A stretch of DNA of 64,000 nucleotides, taken from contig CAXBLY010000003.1 of the NCBI GenBank assembly GCA_963976865.1, forward strand, positions 124,001 to 188,000, written 5' to 3'. Under the pieces are notes generated by a model. It ran no database searches and was not told the DNA's origin. It was given only the letters and a program-made list of their open reading frames with translations. This document shows, one piece after another, positions 1 through 8,212 of the stretch (within the stretch, counting starts at the first letter, position 1; each line of letters starts with the position of its first letter). The DNA is from UBA1858 sp963976865 (GTDB lineage Bacteria; Pseudomonadota; Gammaproteobacteria; UBA4575). A program made the translations under genes and the position numbers.

Positions 1-2195
1 CATTGCAGGCAAAAGGAACGCTTTCTGAAAAATTCGATTTAACTGCAAATATTAATGCTCCAAGACTTGATGAAATAATTTTAGACGCATCTGGTGATCT
101 CGCAGGGAAGGTGCATCTCAAAGGAACACGTGATAATCCTGCTGTGGAGCTGGAGTTGTCATCGAAATCACTCGTGTACGGTCAAGAAATAATTGCGAGT
201 GGCACTCATCTTCAGGCAAGCACCAATAATTTGTTTACAGAAAACATAAGTCTGAGTGCAGATATAAATGCACTGAAAGTAAACGAGAATGATATACAAA
301 ATTTAAGAGTGACTTTTGAAGGCGACCTGGCAGATCATGAAATTGAGTCAAGCCTTGATTCTTCTCCAGGGACAGTCATATTGAAAAGTAAAGGTACCTA
401 TAATGCTGATGATGAAGTGTGGAGGGGTGAATTAAGTAAGCTTGAACTGGGTAATACATCATATGGTGACTGGCAGATAAACTCGCCAACAAAATTAATG
501 TTTGGCAATCAAAAGGCAGACGTAGAGCCACTATGCCTGATGCAGGGAAATCAAAGACTATGTGTCACATATAATCAAAACAATACGCTCAAAGTCCTGG
601 AGGCGCGACTGGAAGATCTTGAACTCTCACACTTTCAATCTCAAATTAATGACTTTGGTGAAATTCAGGGTAAATTAAATGGAACAGTAGATTTAACAGG
701 TAATGCACAGAATCAATGGACGGGTAAGGTGTACATGGGATCACGTGACTTGTCATTTAAACCTGCTAGTGATGTTGGTTTCGATGAAGAAATTACTTTT
801 GACCTGGTGGAATATTCTATGAATATAGAAGAACAAAGCAGGATCGATCTGACTTTCAGCAGCAATTACGGTCAAGGCAGTTCGAATTTTATTGTTTCTT
901 CTTTGTTATCACCTCAGCAAGCGAATATAGATAAAGGGGAAGTTTCACTTAACCTGCCTGACCTTGTTTTTCTCAATGCCTTTGTTAAAAGTGCAGTGAT
1001 CAAAAATGGTCAGGGTAATATTGATCTTGATATTGAGGGACCACTCGTCGATCCAAAGATCATCGCTCAATCGAATATACATTCGCTGGATTTTTATTTG
1101 CCGGATTTAGGCACAGAGTATCTTGACACTCAACTACATCTGAAAACTGATAACTTAACCCGCCTAAATTTACAGGGAAAAATTAATTCAAGTAAAGGAA
1201 GTATGGATGTGTCTGGCTGGTTTTCGCTTGATGATATTAAAAATCCTGAGTATGAAATATTTATTAAAGGTGACAATTTCCAGGTAGTGGATACGCTTGA
1301 TATCAAAGCGGCAATTTCTCCGGATTTGTCACTTAAAGGTACGCAGAGCTCTCTATCGATAAATGGAAATGTTGATGTGCCCTTGCTGAATGTTATTCTG
1401 AAAGAGCTGCCAGAAAATATTGATGCAGTATCTAAAGATGAAATTATTATTGATGATAAAGACGATACGGGTCGAAATAATAAATTTAATTTGTCAGCAA
1501 ACATTATGCTTACCCTGGGTGAGAATGTTCTGTTTACCGGATATGGATTGCAGTCCGAATTACAGGGTCGTATAAAGATTACGCATGATGATCATAAATC
1601 AACAGTGGGGCATGGTGTGTTGTCCATGCATAATGCCAGGTACAATAAGTTTGGACAAACGCTTGATGTCAATAAGGGAAAAATTATTTTTTCTGGACCT
1701 ATTGATGATCCATCGCTAGATATAGAAATTAATCGAAGCAATAGTGACCTGTCTGTAACAATGCTAATTACAGGTAAGGCCAAAGAACCACAGACTAAAC
1801 TGATTTCAAATCCATTTCTAAGTGAAGCTGATAAATTATCTTTCCTTCTCACTGGACGTCAGCTTAATCAACTAAATAGCAGCGAAGGCAGTAGCTTGTC
1901 GAATGCTGCGCTGGCTTTGGGGATAGGGCAATCATCACCACTGATTCAGGAGATTGGCACTAAATTCGGCCTGGATACGTTATCGGTCGGCGCTGGAGAT
2001 GATGGTCTGCAGTCCACCTCATTATTGCTTGGTAAACATCTGTCACCTCGAATATATGTGACTTATGCGAAAGATCTTTTTTCAGCATTGGGCGCTATTC
2101 AGATTAATTACTTATTGACCAAGCATTTTTCAATCGAAGTTGAATCGGGGAATCAACAGACTGTAGACCTGATTTATTCAATCACCCGGGATTGA
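1..2195 (+). CDS. tamB: TamB, C-terminal part (translocation and assembly module)
   Basis: This is the last 730 or so codons of a TamB-family protein; the gene begins outside the window. TamB is an inner-membrane-anchored periplasmic beta-taco protein that works with TamA and carries lipids or assists outer-membrane protein assembly. The visible part is a long run of alternating beta-strand sequence with almost no helices. It ends in the conserved DUF490 region: the stretch around residues 590-660 with the LLTGRQL-type motif, followed by a terminal strand ending SITRD. Family members are usually 1200-1400 residues, so roughly half is present. No frameshift is seen. It has no operon partner in the window: 321 non-coding bases follow. 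The identification rests on the C-terminal domain and is firm. Confidence 0.9.
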   Translation, partial: LQAKGTLSEKFDLTANINAPRLDEIILDASGDLAGKVHLKGTRDNPAVELELSSKSLVYGQEIIASGTHLQASTNNLFTENISLSADINALKVNENDIQNLRVTFEGDLADHEIESSLDSSPGTVILKSKGTYNADDEVWRGELSKLELGNTSYGDWQINSPTKLMFGNQKADVEPLCLMQGNQRLCVTYNQNNTLKVLEARLEDLELSHFQSQINDFGEIQGKLNGTVDLTGNAQNQWTGKVYMGSRDLSFKPASDVGFDEEITFDLVEYSMNIEEQSRIDLTFSSNYGQGSSNFIVSSLLSPQQANIDKGEVSLNLPDLVFLNAFVKSAVIKNGQGNIDLDIEGPLVDPKIIAQSNIHSLDFYLPDLGTEYLDTQLHLKTDNLTRLNLQGKINSSKGSMDVSGWFSLDDIKNPEYEIFIKGDNFQVVDTLDIKAAISPDLSLKGTQSSLSINGNVDVPLLNVILKELPENIDAVSKDEIIIDDKDDTGRNNKFNLSANIMLTLGENVLFTGYGLQSELQGRIKITHDDHKSTVGHGVLSMHNARYNKFGQTLDVNKGKIIFSGPIDDPSLDIEINRSNSDLSVTMLITGKAKEPQTKLISNPFLSEADKLSFLLTGRQLNQLNSSEGSSLSNAALALGIGQSSPLIQEIGTKFGLDTLSVGAGDDGLQSTSLLLGKHLSPRIYVTYAKDLFSALGAIQINYLLTKHFSIEVESGNQQTVDLIYSITRD

Positions 2196-2516
2196 TCTGT
2201 GCTCTCCAGGGGTGGGTAATTACAAGTTGGCCGGCAGCACGCTCGTCCCGCTATCTGGAATACTGTCGCAATATAATATGCGCCAATTACAAAGTGTTTA
2301 AAATTAGATATTTACAGATATGGGGTGGAAAATAATTGCTGTCACCGGTATGCCTCCTGACCAGTTTATCTATCAGTATTTTTGATCGTTAAGACTACTT
2401 TATTTTGTTTGTACCGACTGAAATTGACCTGTACAAGCTTCCATGACTAAACAATGCGCTTAAGGGTGTGAGCCAGTAAGCATACAGAAACAAAGTTTTC
2501 ATGGAGAAAAAAAACG
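2196..2516. other. Intergenic region between tamB and the SET-domain gene
   Basis: There is no convincing coding frame in these 321 bases. The first part after the tamB stop shows no strong hairpin followed by a T-run. The last 100 bases probably hold the promoter of the SET operon (listed separately), and a good ribosome site (GGAG followed by an A-rich spacer) lies just before the ATG at 2517. Confidence 0.6.
2424..2453 (+). promoter_or_regulatory. Candidate sigma-70 promoter of the SET-decarboxylase operon
   Basis: TTGACC at 2424-2429 and TAAACA at 2448-2453 are separated by 18 bases. The -35 match is good and the -10 is weak. The pair sits about 65 bases upstream of the first start codon of the operon. 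It was picked by eye, so treat it as tentative. Confidence 0.3.
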
Positions 2517-2987
2517 ATGTTGTATCCAATAAGTTATGGCAATGACCCTTTGTATCCAAAGGCGAGTGATTTTGAAGTTGTCGATAAGGATGACGTGTCC
2601 GGAAAAGGTGTCATATGCTATCGTAGCTTCAAGCAGGGAGAAGTGATCGCTCGAATGAAAGGCGAGATGGTGAACGTAATACGTCAACACACACTTCAGA
2701 TTGAACCAGGACTACACTTATTTGATCAGTATTTTTCAGGGTATTTTCTGCATTCATGCGAACCAAATATTTCATTGGATATGGCTAACCTGACAGTCAC
2801 TGCATTGAAAGATATTCCTGCGCATAGCTATCTTTATATGGATTACGCTGAAACAGAAGACTACCTGTTTAAACAGTTTCCCTGTTCATGTGGAACTGCA
2901 AGTTGTCGTGGCTGGATTGCAGGCAAAAAAGATATTGTCATGCATGATATGGATAAAGAATACTCGTCAATTCAAGTGAGCTTATGA
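2517..2987 (+). CDS. SET-domain protein (putative protein lysine methyltransferase)
   Basis: This 156-residue protein is a compact SET domain. The signature HSCEPN lies near residues 79-84 (SAM and active-site knot). A later MDYAETED segment holds the catalytic-tyrosine-type motif, followed by a post-SET cysteine cluster CSCGTASCRGW near residues 122-132 that would bind zinc. Family members transfer methyl groups from SAM to lysine side chains; the bacterial target cannot be read from the sequence. The ATG is preceded by a GGAG ribosome site. The stop codon overlaps the start of the next gene in an ATGA arrangement, so the two are translationally coupled, which suggests a shared process. SET proteins occur sporadically in bacteria. 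Confidence 0.8.
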   Translation: MLYPISYGNDPLYPKASDFEVVDKDDVSGKGVICYRSFKQGEVIARMKGEMVNVIRQHTLQIEPGLHLFDQYFSGYFLHSCEPNISLDMANLTVTALKDIPAHSYLYMDYAETEDYLFKQFPCSCGTASCRGWIAGKKDIVMHDMDKEYSSIQVSL

Positions 2988-4198
2988 TCCGACCTGAAAC
3001 ACCTTTCTGGTGGGAAAGAGAAGATCTGGGTTACAAGAATAATCAACTACACTTCGTAAATCATTCAGTACAAAAGCTGGCGTACCAATTAGGTACGCCA
3101 GGCTTTATTTATTCGACGGCGCGTGTAGAGGCTAACTTGTTACGCATAAGAAATGCTCTGGATTCAGCAGGATTTGTCAATAATTCATCAATATATTATG
3201 CGATGAAAGCTAATCGCTTTGCTCCATTACTTCGCCATATAAAACAGACTGGATTGTGTGGCATAGATGCCTGTTCACCTGAGGAAGTAAAGCTTGCGAT
3301 AAGTTGCGGGTTTAAGCCATCAGAAATTTCGTTTACAGCTTCAAGTCTTTCAGAGAATGATTTTTCTGAACTGGCTCGCTATGAGGATTTATTTGTGGAT
3401 TGCGATTCGCTGTATGCCATTCGTAAATGGGGTGAACTGAAACCAGGAGCTGAAATAGGTATCAGGATAAATCCGGCAATTGGTATTGGACGTGCCAGTA
3501 ATGAAAAGCTTCTTTATGCTGGTGGTAAAACAACGAAGTTTGGTATCTATAAAGAAGAATTCGCTCAGGCCCTGTTAATCGCAGCCGAGTACGGTATGAA
3601 AGTGACCAAAATTCACTTTCACACAGGGTGTGGATATCTTACAAAAGAGCTGGATCAGCTTGATCGTGTTATCAGTGAGTGCATGAAATTTGTAGAATCA
3701 GCGCCGGACGTATGCAGGATCAATATTGGCGGTGGTTTAGGTGTGCCTCATTTGGCTGAAGACCAGGTGCTTGACCTGGATAAATGGGTAGCAATTCTCA
3801 GTAAGCACTTTTCCCATAGAGATTTTCATATTGAAGTAGAACCTGGAGATTATATTTGCAAGGATGCTGGTCTATTGTTGTTGAGCAAAACCTTTGTAGA
3901 GAAAAAAGCAGATACCTTGTTTGTTGGTGTGGACGCAGGATTTAATATTGCGCCAGAACCTGCCTATTACGGGCTGGCATTTCAGCCTGTTGCGATGTTC
4001 ATTGATAATATGCCTCTCTCAACCATGACAGTTGTAGGCAATATTAATGAAGCACTTGATGTCTGGTATGAAAATGCACTATTACCAGACCTGGAGCAGC
4101 ATGATTATCTCGCGCTTATTAATGCTGGAGCCTATTCAGCATCGATGGCATCGAATCATTGTATGCGTGGCAGGTTCAGTGAATTCCTGCTGGATTAG
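2984..4198 (+). CDS. PLP-dependent decarboxylase, fold III (DAP/ornithine decarboxylase-like paralogue)
   Basis: This 404-residue enzyme is of the LysA/ornithine decarboxylase 2 family. The PLP lysine is in YYAMKAN near residue 75. The phosphate-binding HFHTG and NIGGGLG motifs lie near residues 209 and 246, EPGDY near 285, and the C-terminal GAYSASMASN matches the closing motif of diaminopimelate decarboxylases. In LysA the segment before that motif carries a Cys-Glu-Ser-x-Asp signature with a catalytic cysteine contributed across the dimer. Here the equivalent stretch reads NINEALD, so the cysteine is absent. A different substrate, or a transferase/racemase-like activity, is therefore possible. 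The gene overlaps the SET gene by 4 bases and is followed 2 bases later by a membrane protein gene. The fold assignment is sure; the substrate is not. Confidence 0.75.
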   Translation: MIRPETPFWWEREDLGYKNNQLHFVNHSVQKLAYQLGTPGFIYSTARVEANLLRIRNALDSAGFVNNSSIYYAMKANRFAPLLRHIKQTGLCGIDACSPEEVKLAISCGFKPSEISFTASSLSENDFSELARYEDLFVDCDSLYAIRKWGELKPGAEIGIRINPAIGIGRASNEKLLYAGGKTTKFGIYKEEFAQALLIAAEYGMKVTKIHFHTGCGYLTKELDQLDRVISECMKFVESAPDVCRINIGGGLGVPHLAEDQVLDLDKWVAILSKHFSHRDFHIEVEPGDYICKDAGLLLLSKTFVEKKADTLFVGVDAGFNIAPEPAYYGLAFQPVAMFIDNMPLSTMTVVGNINEALDVWYENALLPDLEQHDYLALINAGAYSASMASNHCMRGRFSEFLLD

Positions 4199-4200
4199 GT

Positions 4201-4770
4201 ATGACAACTGCTGTCCTGAATCGTTATGATAAATTTGAGGATGGTCGGTTCATTATTGATGTTTCTGCGACACGTGTACAGGATTTATATAACAACTTTG
4301 ATAGAAGTGCGCCGCACATTCGCCGCGATTTAGACCAGAATCTGGCAGACTATCTGATTAGTAGTGCGAAAGAATTAAAGCATGAAACAATCGTAGTGAG
4401 ATTTTCATTTGCAGAACCACCAAGTGACGAAAATCAAATGCGGATTAGAAAGAGCATCAACTCGTATTTCAGGTATGTTGCGGAGAATGAAAAGCTGGGA
4501 CTGTTGCAGATAATTCGTCGTTCGGGAATTTTGTTTTGCATCGGGATTGCGCTGTTATTCGCTTCAGTGCTGATACATCAATTATATTACATTGATAGTT
4601 CTGTACTGGAAAAAGTATTTGCGCAGGGTATTACTGTTGCTGCCTGGGTTTCGTTATGGGAGTCATTTGTTGTTTTCCTGGTAGAGTGGTCACCCCGCTA
4701 TAAAACACTTATTCTGCTTAGGCGGTTATCAGAGACACTGATTGTATTTCGTTCAGCGATTGTTGGTTGA
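4201..4770 (+). CDS. Unknown membrane protein, third gene of the SET-decarboxylase operon
   Basis: This 189-residue protein is not recognised. The N-terminal 100 residues are soluble and charged, with a beta-alpha pattern. Two hydrophobic segments follow, at about residues 104-127 and 139-160. The short tail (ending in RLSETLIVFRSAIVG) is probably cytoplasmic. The ATG lies 2 bases after the stop of the decarboxylase gene, so expression is almost certainly coupled. No ligand-binding motif is visible. It could anchor the two upstream enzymes at the membrane, but that is only inferred from gene order. Confidence 0.6.
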   Translation: MTTAVLNRYDKFEDGRFIIDVSATRVQDLYNNFDRSAPHIRRDLDQNLADYLISSAKELKHETIVVRFSFAEPPSDENQMRIRKSINSYFRYVAENEKLGLLQIIRRSGILFCIGIALLFASVLIHQLYYIDSSVLEKVFAQGITVAAWVSLWESFVVFLVEWSPRYKTLILLRRLSETLIVFRSAIVG

Positions 4771-4984
4771 TATTTATTTATTTGTAATTAAATTGTCCAC
4801 AATACAGTCCATTGAAAACATGGTGTGTTCTGCTATTCGTCTAATTCAGAATGCAAGCGCTGCTACTTCTGGATGATGATAATTTCTGGCTGATATAATA
4901 TGCCAGTTTGTTATAGATACATCAAAGTCTCATCACAGCGGTAGAAGCGCTTTCATAATTGAAGTTTCGAAAGTAAATTCCTGA

Positions 4985-6178
4985 TTAATTAATCTGTACG
5001 GATGTATCTATTTTCTTTTCGACTTGAAATTTTTCAAGTGCTGCTCGAACGCCACTGCCCAATTCAATTTCGATGGATGCATCTAGCAATGCCATTTCTA
5101 CACCACATAAAGCACCGGCCAGCATGAGTTCATTGACAGCACCCAAGTGACCTATTCGAAATATTTTTCCGTTACTACTGGATAAGCCAGCGCCAAGTGA
5201 CAAATTGTAATTATCAAAAGCATACTTGATAACATCATTAGAATTAATATGTTCCGGTAATACGACTGAACTGACCGTATCAGAGTATGACTGAGGATCT
5301 TTTGCGCATAGTTCCAGTCCCCAGGCTGCTATAGCACTTCTGACACCATTCGCCAGATGACGATGGCGTGCATAGACGTTTTCCAGACCTTCATCAAATA
5401 GCAGATTGAGTGATTCGCGTAATCCATACAGCAATGAGACTGGCGGAGTGTAAGGAAAATAACCGTTTTTATTTGCAGCGAGCATTTCATTGAAATCAAA
5501 GTATGCGCACGAACACTTTGAATATTTGAAAGTGGATTTTACTTTTTCACTAATGCTAATCATTGCAAGGCCTGGCGGTAACATGAAACATTTCTGTGAA
5601 CCACACACAGCGATGTCAACACCCCATTCATCCTGGCGGAAATCGATGCCACCTATAGAGCTAATACCGTCGACGAATAGAAGAGCTGGATGTTGAGCCA
5701 TATCAATGGCGTTTCGAATGGCTTTGATATCACTGACCACACCTGTCGAGGTTTCATTTTGAACAATAAAAACAGCTTTGATGCTGTTTTTACTGTCTTT
5801 CAGTAAAGTTTCATAAATTTTTTCAGCAGAAGCACTTTCTCCCCATTCTGATTTAATGGGGTAAACACTGAGTTTGTGTTTTGCAGCAAGATTGGCCCAG
5901 CGGGCACTGAATTCACCATGGATTGGAATCAGGACCTGGTCACCAGGTGATAACGTATTGGTAATGGCGGCTTCCCAGCCTGCCGTACCACTTGCAGGGT
6001 ATAGTAGTACATCGCCAGTGCTTGTTTTAAAGACTTTTTTTATGTCTTCAAGTAAAGGTAGAACCAGTTCAGGAAACAATGGAGAACGATGGTCATCCAT
6101 GCTGCGATGCATGGCACGCTGAATTGATTCAGGCACGTGAGAGGGGCCTGGAACAAAAAGGAAATGCTCGCCTAACAT
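4985..6178 (-). CDS. Class V aminotransferase (serine/alanine-glyoxylate aminotransferase type)
   Basis: This 397-residue PLP fold-I enzyme belongs to the alanine-glyoxylate/serine-glyoxylate aminotransferase family. Visible features are PGPSHVP at the N-terminus (residues 10-16), SGTAGWEAA near 63, the aspartate in DGISSIGG near 167, and the PLP lysine in GSQKCFMLPPG near 193. RIGHLG near 341 is the carboxylate-binding arginine region. The spacing around the PLP lysine resembles serine-glyoxylate transaminases of serine-cycle methylotrophs, but other members of the family look similar. It stands alone, convergent with the SET operon and upstream of the methanethiol genes on the same strand. 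A glyoxylate or C1 link to the formaldehyde released by MtoX is conceivable but unproven. Confidence 0.75.
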   Translation of the reverse strand: MLGEHFLFVPGPSHVPESIQRAMHRSMDDHRSPLFPELVLPLLEDIKKVFKTSTGDVLLYPASGTAGWEAAITNTLSPGDQVLIPIHGEFSARWANLAAKHKLSVYPIKSEWGESASAEKIYETLLKDSKNSIKAVFIVQNETSTGVVSDIKAIRNAIDMAQHPALLFVDGISSIGGIDFRQDEWGVDIAVCGSQKCFMLPPGLAMISISEKVKSTFKYSKCSCAYFDFNEMLAANKNGYFPYTPPVSLLYGLRESLNLLFDEGLENVYARHRHLANGVRSAIAAWGLELCAKDPQSYSDTVSSVVLPEHINSNDVIKYAFDNYNLSLGAGLSSSNGKIFRIGHLGAVNELMLAGALCGVEMALLDASIEIELGSGVRAALEKFQVEKKIDTSVQIN

Positions 6179-6247
6179 ATTATTCTTCCTCCAAATGGAT
6201 TGTATATAAAATAATTAATCTGATAAGAATTGTTTTTATGTGACATG

Positions 6248-7453
6248 TCAATATACATTTGAGTGAGTAGATTGATCATATATTTCATTTGGCCGTGCAT
6301 CATTTATCAGTCTGTTCATATTGTCAGACGTTAAAGACTGCAAGAAGCTTAATAAATTGTTTTTTTCTTCACTGCTTAATTTGAGTGGTGCTATTAATGG
6401 ATCTAAAAGAGGGTTTTGTATGCCGCCCATGCTGTAAAAGTCTATAACATCATCCAGTGTGGCAAGGGAGCCATCATGCATATAAGGTGCTGTCAGCTCT
6501 ATATTGCGTAGTGTAGGTGTCTTGTATTTCCATCTGTCATCCGGATCTCGTGTGACAGCATAACGTCCTACATCCGTGGACATTTTTGCCGAGAAGCTGG
6601 TGATAATGGATTGTTTCACATCCACGAAAACTCCTGGCGCTAGCTGGACTTTTTGCGTGGCCTGTTTTTTCCCCATGCTTGCTTCCCATCCTATACCCGT
6701 ATTGTGAAACAGGTTATCTGTAAACAGGGCGTAGTCAGAATTAATTGTATGGCATGTACTGCATTTTGCTTTTCCAGTGAATAGCTCAAATCCTTTGATT
6801 TCGTGTCTGGATAACGCCATGGTGTCACCACCGTAATACCATTGATCAAATTTTGAATTGCCAGCAATTAGTGTTCTTTCATATGCGGCAATTGCGACGC
6901 CTATATTTTTAATATCCGCCTTATTGCCATTGAAGGCATTTTCAAACACTCCATCATAGTCAGGTAAGGAGTATATCGTGTCTATAACGTGTCCTATTGA
7001 AGGATTTGCCATTTCATTATGGGTCAGGAATGGCCCCCATACCTGATTCTCCAGAGATGTTTCCCGACCATCATGAAACAGAAATTTTGAAAAACTTACG
7101 TTTAATAATGTCGGAGAGTTACGGTTCATACTGCGTCCTTCAATGCCAACAGCAGTACGTAGTTCGTTTGAGGTGAATCCCTGCTCAGGAACATGGCACA
7201 TAGAGCATGACAATGTGTTGTTGTGAGAGAGACGGCGATCCATGAAAAGCTTTTTTCCAAGTGCTATTACTTCCTGATGGGGATCACTGTTATCAACAAT
7301 ACCGTGTCGGGGTAATCCAAGCATGGAGGCAGAGAATTCTGACAAGTCACCTGTTGCTATATTTGATTCGGCCCATATGGTTCCACACAGCAAAGCCAGT
7401 AATAAAAATATATATATAATAAAGCAGGGCCTGGTGATCTTATTCATTTTCAT
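6248..7453 (-). CDS. MauG-like di-haem cytochrome c peroxidase family protein (first copy)
   Basis: This 401-residue exported protein of the CcpA/MauG superfamily has an N-terminal signal sequence (residues 5-28). It carries two c-type haem sites, CSMCH near residue 82 and CSTCH near residue 231. PYMHDGS near residue 325 is the typical C-terminal motif. MauG proteins use a bis-Fe(IV) haem pair to oxidise protein residues and form cofactors; CcpA reduces hydrogen peroxide. The gene is the last of an operon with the SBP56/MtoX gene and a SCO gene, and its start overlaps the SCO gene by 14 bases. In known methanethiol oxidase operons a MauG-type protein sits in the same place and is thought to serve enzyme maturation. 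A closely similar second copy lies at 11036-12346. Confidence 0.85.
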   Translation of the reverse strand: MKMNKITRPCFIIYIFLLLALLCGTIWAESNIATGDLSEFSASMLGLPRHGIVDNSDPHQEVIALGKKLFMDRRLSHNNTLSCSMCHVPEQGFTSNELRTAVGIEGRSMNRNSPTLLNVSFSKFLFHDGRETSLENQVWGPFLTHNEMANPSIGHVIDTIYSLPDYDGVFENAFNGNKADIKNIGVAIAAYERTLIAGNSKFDQWYYGGDTMALSRHEIKGFELFTGKAKCSTCHTINSDYALFTDNLFHNTGIGWEASMGKKQATQKVQLAPGVFVDVKQSIITSFSAKMSTDVGRYAVTRDPDDRWKYKTPTLRNIELTAPYMHDGSLATLDDVIDFYSMGGIQNPLLDPLIAPLKLSSEEKNNLLSFLQSLTSDNMNRLINDARPNEIYDQSTHSNVY

Positions 7454-8126
7454 ATTCTAGAAGCAATGTGCGAAAGTCATTCATAATCATTTTTGGATAA
7501 AGGTAGGAAGTCGTATAAATTTCTCTTATTACACCTTCCTTATCAATCAGGAATAATTTCAATACATGAATTAGTGTTGATGAATCAGAATCCTTGTTTT
7601 TCTCAACCGAGATGTACTGGCCAAATCCTTCCAACAGCGGCTGTAGTGTTTTATCTGAAGACGTGGTTAAAAAATCCCATTCAACGAAATCCTGTTCAGA
7701 CGCATAAGTATTTTTATACAGGCCCATTGTTTCTGGAGTATCGTTTTTTGGGTCAAAGCTAAGGCTGACCAGCCTTGTTTTGTCCTGCAAATACGGATCA
7801 CTTTCGATCAGCTGTTTGAGTTGATAAAGAACAGCGAATGCCAGAGGACATCCATTGGTATCTGAGCACATGGTATAAATGAAGCTCAGAAGAGTGACCT
7901 TGCCGGTGACATAATTTGTAAGAGGGTTCGCTTTTCCATCAGTATCCAGTACAGAGCCTTGCGGCGCAGTTTTTATCTTGTGTAGTTGATAAGAACCGGG
8001 TGCGGGTGCGTCGCCAGTAAAGTGGGTATCAAACACTTCTTCTGACTGCACTATAGAGACATGGTTTAATATGCCAAGCAGTATGAAGATAGTGAGCAAA
8101 TCAAAAATTTTAGCGTTTGTTAACAT
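7440..8126 (-). CDS. SCO1/SenC-family copper chaperone, variant with C-x5-C motif
   Basis: This 228-residue thioredoxin-fold protein has an N-terminal membrane/signal segment. SCO proteins deliver copper to cuproenzymes such as cytochrome oxidase. The usual SCO metal site is C-x3-C plus a distal histidine. Here the cysteines lie in MCSDTNGCPL (near residues 87-93), spaced C-x5-C, while the histidine of the LIHVLKLFLID segment near residue 188 is present. The core strands around YTMC, RLVSLSFDPKND and FLIDKEG match the family well. Its position between the SBP56 gene and the MauG gene suggests it metallates the copper-dependent methanethiol oxidase rather than a terminal oxidase. The gene starts 86 bases after the SBP56 stop. 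Confidence 0.85.
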   Translation of the reverse strand: MLTNAKIFDLLTIFILLGILNHVSIVQSEEVFDTHFTGDAPAPGSYQLHKIKTAPQGSVLDTDGKANPLTNYVTGKVTLLSFIYTMCSDTNGCPLAFAVLYQLKQLIESDPYLQDKTRLVSLSFDPKNDTPETMGLYKNTYASEQDFVEWDFLTTSSDKTLQPLLEGFGQYISVEKNKDSDSSTLIHVLKLFLIDKEGVIREIYTTSYLYPKMIMNDFRTLLLEYENE

Positions 8127-8212
8127 ATTAATCTTAAATGTAAATGGTTAAAAAGGCAGTGGCGTGGAGAGTGCAACGCCACTGCAACTTCAACTAACAG
8201 AACGAGGAACAA

